A DNA stretch of 64,000 bases from the NCBI GenBank assembly GCA_002751075.1, contig NAOQ01000041.1, positions 138,241 through 202,240 of the forward strand. Direction: 5' to 3'. A model generated the notes under the pieces. That model saw nothing but the letters and a program-made list of their open reading frames with translations. It was not told the origin of the DNA and did not search any database. Numbering within the stretch: position 1 is the first letter of the stretch; each line of letters begins with the position of its first letter. Positions 50,901-61,200 of the stretch are shown here, piece by piece. The DNA comes from Ichthyophonus hoferi (taxonomy: Eukaryota > Opisthokonta > Ichthyosporea > Ichthyophonida > Ichthyophonidae). The position numbers were made by a program, and so were the translations under genes.

Positions 50901-52170
50901 GAAGCTACTGCAGCTAGCGGTGGAGGCCACTAAAAGGGTAGAATAAAGTGTATGCTTTTGTTAAGTTGGTATATATACAGGGCGGACACTGAGGCCTCAT
51001 GCAAATAATACAAAAACAAAATATAAATGAGAAAAACGTCTGTGGTAGCTAAATATGTTTTAAATTCATTATAATCGGGTATCTAATACTTGTGTGATAG
51101 GCCTACTCCAGGATTGTTGACCTCCTTGTGATCTACTAACAAGTAAATATTCATTAATATGTTGAATAAACTGGTAATTTGCCCTGTAACTTCATGATAG
51201 AGGCGCATACTATATGAATTGAGAGAAAACATCAGTTGGCCTTGAGCTATAACGAAAAATAATAAATGGCTACGTATGTGCTTGGTGTAATAAGGCGCTC
51301 AGCTGTAACGTAATAAGCAATAGAGGCTAGATAATAATGAATAGTGATATGTGTGTAAAAGGAAGAAGGGCTCAAAATATGAAGAGCAGTAAAATATGGT
51401 ACAGCGTGAACGTTGGAGGTAGCTAGTATATTCGAGTACAGAATAAAGGAATGTATGCCGTTGCAACAAACACACATTAGCTAGAATACAAAGGAAGAAC
51501 ATAAAAATAAGAAATTCAAAGAAAACATGGCCAAATACATACAGCATGACAAGGTGGGAGAGTGGGTTTCCACTGTAGGTGTTGAAACTTTTAATGAAAA
51601 GTTGGTTAACATGGTGCGACCAAGTCTTGCCAGGTTTTGGACTGACATATTATGCATGGGCGAATGGTGTTCTGGTACAGTAGCCACTGTGAAGCACAAA
51701 ATACGGACGTATAATGAGCATATTTGAATCCAATGCTCATAAATGAAGGGAGTGAAAGACAAGAAAAACAAACCACCAAAACAGCATAGTGCCATATTCC
51801 ATAACCAATCTTTTTAGATTTAATGTCTGTTAATGAATAATTGAATTGGCCAATATTTTGTAAATCTTACTGGGATCCAATTGTTTTATTATTTTCGTGA
51901 GATATAGTCAACACCGATCACAAATACATGGTTTCTTTGATCTAACATATCCAGTATAATAATGATTCTACTAGGTAACATGAAAAAGGCATTGGCCATG
52001 ACTGCAGATAAACGAATGGTTTAAACAGGACCCGTATAGAGAAGAATAGTATAAAGAAATAAAAAAGTACGAATATGAGAAATAGTACCTGGTTCAGCAT
52101 GTGGAAAGCGCTTGTTTGTAGCATCCAAAATACCCAGTAGGATCTGAGGGACACGCTGTTAATGTTATGT

Positions 52171-52218
<48 letters not shown>

Positions 52219-55200
52219 GCTACTAAGAGTCAAGGGCATAAAACCAAGTAACATAAACCAGAATTTGTTTTTAAGGAGGTAAATAACATAGGAAGTATGG
52301 AGGGACATAAGAAATGTATACGGGAAATGCACCTCTGCCAAACCATGGAGTTCCCTGAAGGGGTAGAAGCCAAAGTAAACCAACTGACACGTTAGGGTGA
52401 CCACAGCCAGGATTAGGGCTTGGGGTGAATCATGGCCTAGGCCTACAGGAAATGATGGGTTGCAATGAACGTGTTAGTACTGGTATGGTCTCCTTGTATT
52501 GGGTGCGGGCTGCCTTGCATACAGGGTTGTGTACTATTTAGAACTAATTGTATTACTGATACCTCGTATGGCAGGTAATCATGGAATACATGCGGTGTTG
52601 CAAATATAATTGCAAAACAATTATTCTATTGGATATTTTTTGCACTGGGCAATAATGTACCACGCGTGATCTATTCCAGATACACAATAGGGAATTCAAA
52701 TGGGGACCCAATCAGCATTAAGAGAAATACTTGCCATCGTGTCTTTCATTCAAAGCGGTAGGCGTATGCTGTAGACCATTGAGGAACTTTGCAACAAATG
52801 CCTTAAGACTGTCAAACCTGTCCGTTACCCTCCCAGTTAATCAATGTGTCTGATCCAGGCTGAGGTGGCCAGATATATAGAGACTGCATTCTGATGCATT
52901 CTGAAAAATATCGATATGGCCTTGAGACCAGCATGACTATCCAACATATGTATATGCATATACTACCCAACCGCTATCTTCTTATCGTACCGCAGTACAT
53001 CTCAATGGTATAACAAACACTGGTGCTGTCTAACTTACAATAGGATACAAGAAGTGACAGTATAATGTAGATCAGATCTGTGCTTATACTGGTGAAGTGG
53101 ACACATAATGGTAGTCTTGTATTATAGATTTGCACGTATTCTCCCAAAAAAAAATATGTGTTTGTAAACCTGACAATGACAGCTCAATCTAAGTATCACG
53201 GTTAATTTATACACAGTAAGCAATGCTGTACAATAGAAAATCCATTTTTTTCTCTGTTCCAAGCGTGTTGTCCTTATAATAGATTCAATGTGCTTCTAAA
53301 AGCTCAATCGCAATGACCCAACCAGATCTAAAATCAAGCAATTGTATAGGCAAATACGATTACATATAAGATTAGGGTATAAAACATAGCATACGTCATT
53401 CCTCTATCCAGATATACATAGAGGAGAAAGTGAGCACTTACTCTGGAGGCTGTACTTTCTTTGCGACTCGTGTAGCGTAGCCCACTTTGCCGGTCAATTC
53501 CCGCCAGAGACGAGCATGTTGCACAGGGGTGACTGTCTGTGTGGCACAGTGTATGTAGTGTTTGTGTTAGAAATATTATGTTATTTACCTCTATATCTGT
53601 GTAGTTAGTATCCGGTATGTCAGTTTTTAATACTAAACAAACAGACCTTTTCAGAATATTTATAGAAAACAGGTTATAGGGTAGACGCTACTGTATACTA
53701 AGGTATATGGTGGGAAAGTGTAGCAAAAGAGGTTGCCAGATGGCAACATAGGATGGTAATCTAATTTTAAGAAGATATTGAACGAAATGGTATAGTTTGC
53801 ATTCACAAAATGCAGCATAGCATGAAAAGGGGGAGGGCCACATAGATAGAAAACCACAGGCTGAGGCAAAGAGGGCAAAGGATGGCTATAAGATAGCCAG
53901 GGTACTCCACCTCCTGCGGGTCACAGTCTACATGCATGTGGCGTAGTAGATTGCAGAACGAGGCCCGCAGGGTAGCAGGAAGGTTGTTGCATTTCATACA
54001 GTGCAGCAGCATCTAATGTCAAGACCAAAATACAATCTCAGTCAGTTTGGGATTTGGTTGTTGTGCTTGTCTCACCATCCTTTTAGATTGATATGTTTAA
54101 ATTTTAAGTAAGTTGATACATTGGACATGGCGCTCTAGACAATGAAAGTCTTTATCTTACCTATATGTATAAAAGTACATGTAACAACATAAATGGATAT
54201 ATATAAATCATATATATATGTGTTCGCAGTTTAATGAACCAATACATGAAAAATCCGACAAATACAATTGTACCCATACACATATATTTTTGTATACATA
54301 CAGGTACACTTGAACATAATTCTTATACTAGAAATAAAACAAAAAGGAAAATATACAGACAACAAGAGAGGATATAAGATAAGCATGAAGGAGAAAGAGA
54401 GTCAATAGAGTGTGGAAATAATACAGCGGAAAACTCGGAAAAAGGGAGCAAACATTAGTAGCAAGCATATAGGGAGAGCCAATGCATGAAAAAGAACAGG
54501 GTGAGATCATACTTTAATAGTTAGTTTGGACTTGAGCACATTTATTGCAATGTACTGACGGTTCAAACACATCATAGCGTATAGGTCTATTTGGGCTCGG
54601 AAATACTCCAACCAGCGTGTGTCCCTGTGTCACATTCATATTCAGAAATATAATAATAATATATAAATATTGCTTCTTTTTCTATATCTACGCCAGTCAT
54701 TTTCTTGATGCATAAATATATCTTTTTCTTACTCATCCACATGCATGCAGATATATGAATACTTTAGTCCACCCCACACAGTCTGTACAACATAACCAAT
54801 AGCTTAACTCGCCTCAATGCTTGCACATAATTAAAAGATAATAGTATGTTGGTTTAGCAATTGACTGCTGCATGAAGGCAAGGTTATGGTGATAAAGATA
54901 TGATGAAAGAGCAGGGTTACCTATTAGCTACCAACTCATCCAAAGTAAAATGAAATTTTTCATCCTTGTAGGTCCACCCCAGTTTGACAGTTTCTCCATC
55001 AAAATCTGCAGGTGTAAAGAGAAAGGTATCATAAAATAGCATACCTAGTAAAGCATGTCTTAGACTGCTTGGATAATAATGCACACCACACGGTTAGCCC
55101 CCCTATAAACAATAAAGTGCAACTAATCCAGAACATACGTTGCAACTCCTACCACCTACTCCCAGCTAGCACACAGACATACATATATAACCAGCATGTA

Positions 55201-58200
55201 GCGTCTATATAACTAGTAGAGGCCTTCACCACAATGTTTAGATGAAGAAATTTTAACAATTATGCCTTCTTGTGCCTCGGGTAATGTTTCTGCCACAAAT
55301 TCACTTACTAACCTATTTCCATAAACGCATCGCGATTCTCCTCGGAAAGAACCTGTGCAATAAGTCAGTCATAAGAGGTTTATCATACTGACATTAAAAT
55401 CTAGCCCTGATCTGACAGCTAATGCCATAGACGAAATGTTATGTGCACTTTATATCCTATTATGGCCCAATCCAAAAGCAATATTTACCCAGGAAATAAT
55501 TAACCAAGTAATTCTATTCGTAAATGTGTGTTTATATATCGCAACCATGTGCATATAAGCAATCACTAATCTGCAAGATAGCGATAACTATAGTAAGGAC
55601 ACTGGATATAGTTAGATAACAGAGACACACAGGTATTGCAACGTATTGGTAATGGTACAATAGATATTAGCTGCGGGCTCCGTTAGTAAGGAGTATATTG
55701 AAGAATAGGAGATATCGCTAATAACCGATAAGCCCATCCAGCAAATACTATAAGGTCTATAAAGTAGGTGGGGGCTGGGTAGGGTCAAACCCACCTGTCG
55801 ACAAATAATCTCTTGGGTGACAGGGATGGCCTTGCCGTTGGAGGCACATAGGTCGGTCAGATAGCCAATGGTGCACGCTGTTCTTTTCTTCTTCAACAGC
55901 TGTACAAAGGTACCAATCTCTTTCTCTTTAATCATAGACTGCAATAGTTTGGAATTGTTGTTGAGCAGTGCAGTGATAGCCTCTTCTGCCTGTATTCCAT
56001 AACCGATTTGTCTTTGCATGAAGCCAAACCGTGATGCGATATACTCTTGGTTCTTCTGTTTAATCCGAGGGATGGAGAGAGAGAGGGGGAAAATAGATAA
56101 TACAGGAAAAGATAGAGTGAGATAATGCATTAAGGAGAATACGGAGGATGGTCTCAGCGGCAACACAAAAAGAACATTGCAAATAGACCAATGCTTTGGA
56201 AACAAATAAAGCATGTAAACACAACGTTTTCATTGGTGGATCAGATTGATTCCTAGACATATATATTTCATGCTGGTATCACGTGGCTATAATAATCACT
56301 AATAAGAAATAAGAAATAGTAGGACAGAGCGGCTATATGTTAACTAAGATTCTACGAGTCAAACACCAGTTCCTACTTCCTACATGGAAGAAAGCCGCAA
56401 ACCCCGTCATCGCCCCACTCATTATAAGCCTACATTATATCCTCCTACAATGACCTTAAACGAATAAAAAACCTTCATTCGCCTAGTAAGGTCGGTTGTT
56501 TTTGGTTTGGTAACTATGTCGTAGTGTAACTATATTTCATGTCAAAATAGCTACTAAGTACATGCTCCATATAAAGAATAATATTGCTATATCATAATGT
56601 TTATATATACTATACATAGAGGCACGAGAGAATGAAAAGTCGCATCTATAATATTTTACTATGGCAAACAGTATAAGTGAAGCATCGAGCCAGCCTATAC
56701 ACTTCATTGATAAACACACCCACCCTGTAGTCATGCTGGATATGGCGCAGTAGACGATAACATAAGGTGCAGAGGGTGCGGATATCAGCTGCCTGCTTAG
56801 AATTGCTGTCAACCAGGTCACTTAGCTTCAACATCTGGCCAGTAAATCCTGTATATAGTAGGTTGGAGTTGGTTATTGGGGACAAACAGATTCATGTATA
56901 GGCTAGGCTATGCATATTATTTTCGGTCATTTCAAAATATAAACCATACGCGCCTAACTATGAAACACCCTGAGAGATGTTTAAGTGAGAAGTTTCAGGT
57001 TAGCCTAGGCTAGAGTATAGCGGGCACCAAGCCTCTCTGTCCTTTGGGTAGAATGCCAATGACAAATAAAGAGGTGAGATGGGAATAGAATGTACCCTCG
57101 TCGGAGAAGGGGGCTTTAAGAATGGCAAAGATTCTATCCACCACGTTCTGCTCCCGCAGCAACTTCTGCCGATCCCTGGAGAGGCGGGGAAATGGTCACA
57201 TGTAAGAAGAAGTATTATAAGTCAAATACAACTGGTAATAGGTCATGCCCGCCCTTTCCTACCCAATGAAATCATTAATGGCAATGAGGTAATACGACGT
57301 AGGTAATAAACTTTCTCGAAGGCCTCTAATACTAATTCAAATCACCTGCGACAACAAACACTTATTACAAATATGTTAATAATAGTTATCAAGTAAAAAT
57401 GAAATATGTACATGGTTAATCAAAAGTAACAGCCACGCAAACAAATTAGATGAAACAAAAAAAAAATGACAAAGAAAAGACAAATAGGACAAAGATGAAG
57501 ATAATCAAAAGACAAATAAATAATAAGGTCAAAAATCGTAGGACGCAGGGAAAAAAAAATGATGAAATTAAAATAACAGAAGGAAACTAGTGGGTGATGA
57601 CCCGCTAGAATATCAATTACTACCATTAAAATATAACAATAAAAGACAACAGTAATCAACATATGTGAGAAAGATTCAAACAAACACATTGTAGTCATGA
57701 TTAATACCTATTGGGCTTACGGCCAAGTAGGCCAAACGGGTCCATAGTTCCAAAGTCTGCATTAACTACAAAACATATCAAATTTCCGAGTAGCTTTACT
57801 ACGAACTTGGTCTCGTGCTGGAAGTGGCTTCTCTAAAATGGGAAGCTAAGCCATTAATGTATGTGGTAATTGTGTATTGTGTATTGATTGCCTGCGCCTA
57901 TTTGCAGGTGTATCTTCACAAAGCGACTGGCATGTAACTACAACATTTATAAAAACATGTCTACATGTAAGCATGCAAATCATACCAATCTTACAAAAAG
58001 CATTAAAAAAGGGAGCAGGTGCCTCCCCAGTGTGACGTAAAAGTGACGTATAACTCACATACCTCTGCCACAAAGCCCATCTCCAACTGGACGGCATAGT
58101 TAGATAGTAGGCGGTAAGCATCATTGGCAAAATCCAGATCTCGGGTCTCATTAGAATGTACATGAACAATGGCAAAGGCCTCCTTGTCCTCCTTCTTGGA

Positions 58201-61200
58201 GGATGCGCCCTGTACGAAGCCATCCATAGTATGAATGACTTGTTAAAGCATAGAGGGAGTACTTACAAGTAGAAATATACAAGGGAAAGTAAACAAAGTC
58301 ATAGCCAATAAAATGGGCTAGAGTCAATAAAAAGATGGGACAGTTAAAGGTGCACGTGCACGGATAGCATGCCTTGTTGAACACACCATTTGGAACAGAC
58401 AGTAGACTATTATTAAGTATTAGGTAGTGTATACACAATACAAACATGGGCATTGAGGGGAGATGTGAGATAGACCTAGGACGAGCTCAAAGCCTCTTTG
58501 TCCTCCAGCCTCATGATTAAATCTGAGGAAATCTCCCTACTTTGTCTTTTTCAACGCTTACTTACAATTTTCATCATGACAGGATTGGGGCGGTCTTTGT
58601 CAATGGGAATGTCAGTAGGAGTGACCCATTTGCCCGAGATGTAATGTTTCAGACGAACATACGAATTTTGTGCCACCTGTAAGCATGTGCATAGTCAGGA
58701 CACCCATTTCAATTGAGTAATATCCCGTACACTAAAGTATGTTCAGCGCATTATCAAAGGGAGAGCCAATCATTTAACACATTGGCCCCCATGTGGTTGG
58801 TTAATTCTGTCATATACCCCCACACACGGAGTAACATGTCTGAGTGACAGTCAAGACCAGAGGTCTCCTTTCCCTGCCCTCATACACAGAGAGACATAAA
58901 GATAGAAATATATATATATATATATATACATGTAGCTGTACTCCCAGTAGTTCTGATTTACTCTTTTGCCCATTCCACCACCCCGTCCATTGATCGCCTA
59001 TCACATATAGACCATCATATAAGACTCTAAAAAACAAAGCTGTGTATATTAGTATATCCATATTGTCATAGTGCAGCAGACATAAATATTACAAGGGGAT
59101 CAACCATGTCCCACCGGTTCATCTGGCCTCTCAATGGTGGTAGGAATAAGTTCAAATAATGTACTGTGATCACCCCGCTCCTGGGTAGTGCTGAGATGGT
59201 TGGGACCTGAGGCAAGTAGGGTGAGGGATGGGGCTGTATACTATACCGTCATGTCTCTTCTTGCTTAGTAATTGGTCACCATGACCCAATGGCCAATAAG
59301 CTGGTGTCATGCTCTGAGTTTATAAGATAAAACTTACTAGCATGAAAATAAAAATACATGCAGTGTATATGTATACTAAGCAAACAAAACAGTGGCAGGA
59401 GGGACAATTTATAGTAAAGTCGAAAATAGGCAAAGAGATCATGCGATGATTGATGAGCAGGGTAAGCGTGAAACAGCTACAAATATGAGATAGGTAAACG
59501 TAGTCGGATAATACTACGAGACATGCGTCAGAATGTGGAGGGAAGAGGAGTGTGATAGTCAACGCATGTTCTAAGGCAGTGACAGAAATGCGCTCACAAT
59601 CATAATCAGATGGGCTGGCCCCGGCCTTGCAGGCGGCAGACCGATCGACAGTAACCTGTAAGTACTCGCCTGTATTCATATGCTTGAAGCGGTACAAGCT
59701 GCTCCACAGCCCTAACCCACTACATGTAGGTTCTGACATCATTACCTCCACCTCCCACATAGCCTGCGTACTCATTACTGATTAGGCCTTCATGCTACCA
59801 TCCATGTTATTAAGCAATTATTGTTTAAGCACTAGAACAATTAGAGATTGCTCGCTCAGGGTGACTGTACAAGTCAATATGTACGAAAGACATTTGGGCT
59901 AGAGCATATACACTGTGTGTTCTACGGCATCACCACACACTTACAATCTAGACAACTATTGCTTTTCAAACACGAAATGCAAACAATTCCTGTCTGTACA
60001 TGGGGTGATATGCATGAATATATCTGGCCATGTAAAGGGAGGTGGCTCCACAAAGGCAATAACACTCACTCACTTGTATATACGTATTATATATATATAT
60101 ATATTCATACCTCGAACAGATATCTAATTATTCTTTCATGTAGGTTCATCAAGACCAAACCCGATCACGTAACAACATTTAATCCACACTTACCTGTGAA
60201 GTGGTTGCCGAGGTCTTGGACACACGCCCAGTTGAAAGAAGAAACACGCATTTTTGGTTTTTGAAAACTGTAAATATAAAATATTAATCTCTCTTTATCT
60301 TAACTCAATTACAATTATCACCGAAACATATACATCTATTTATCTGCCCGCCAACTAAACACTGATGTCTTTGCTTAGTCGTAAGCATAAATACACATGG
60401 TTATATATGTTCCTACCGCATTATCTTTATACCTCGACCCACTTCAACTTTGTGAATAGTTTTATTTATAAATTTTTCTCTTTGCCCCTATATTGCATCT
60501 CCTTTAATAAGATTATATATAGATATAAAACATAGAGACCGCAGCCACTATCACATCTCCTCCGTCCTCACTAATCCACCCACACTCATATCCCCTACTA
60601 CCCTACTATAAAACTTAATATAAACGCACATGCCAAGTCACCCATCCCTTCAGGAATTCACCACTTTCCCCACAGTTACTTTAATAGAAAAAGATACATT
60701 ACTTTCCTACCCCAATAAAAATACTTTAATTAACATACCATCACAGGTGAGAAATTTCTCCTGCTCGGTGTGGTAGAGTCGCACCATGTCGCCACCCTTA
60801 AGACATTGCGATACATTGGGGAGATAGCTTTGGAACAATTTCAACTGTATATAATAGCAATTTATTAGGATATCTATTCATATCTCCTATTAGTGACATG
60901 GTTTGCATAGAAGTGGAAATGGTACAATCATGTTGGGAATAATGGGAAAACATTCAAGCAAACAAAACAAATATACGCACCTATAAAATAATATAAAAAA
61001 AATAATAAAAAATAAAAAAAATAACATGAGGAGGAAAAATAACTCGAGGAAAATAACAATAACAATAATAGAGGAAGAGCAAGGGCCGTACCTCCCAGCT
61101 GGTGCGGGTGGCAGACACATTAACCTCCTTTGTATTGTGTTGGTCTCTCAATTCCATAATGCTAGCATGTAAAGGGTTGCCCATGTTGGACATGAGCAGT

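Larger units (their letters stand above)
45949..55352 (-). other. ITPR: ITPR exons 16-32: first armadillo/regulatory region
   Basis: Exons 55313-55352, 54921-55005, 54513-54624, 53911-54012, 53442-53536, 52735-52817, 52333-52442, 52089-52143, 50857-50929, 50234-50357, 49173-49469, 48775-48958, 48136-48282, 47378-47491, 46911-47020, 46303-46446, 45949-46026. Landmarks: [97 protein letters not shown]. Exons 26-29 (47378-49469) encode a Ser/Pro-rich stretch with little similarity to other receptors, replacing the vertebrate linker before GGRTFLRVLLHL. Edges of exons 27 and 28 are the least certain. The exon 21 donor is GC. Confidence 0.88.

Noticed and set aside
57708-57832. Apparent one-base frameshift in ITPR exon 12
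   Set aside because: It came from my misreading of an A run; with three As the exon is 125 nt, open and in phase.
59848-60264. A 138-codon plus-strand open frame
   Set aside because: It crosses antisense over ITPR exon 7 and intron sequence, has Tyr/Ile-rich low-complexity parts and resembles no protein.
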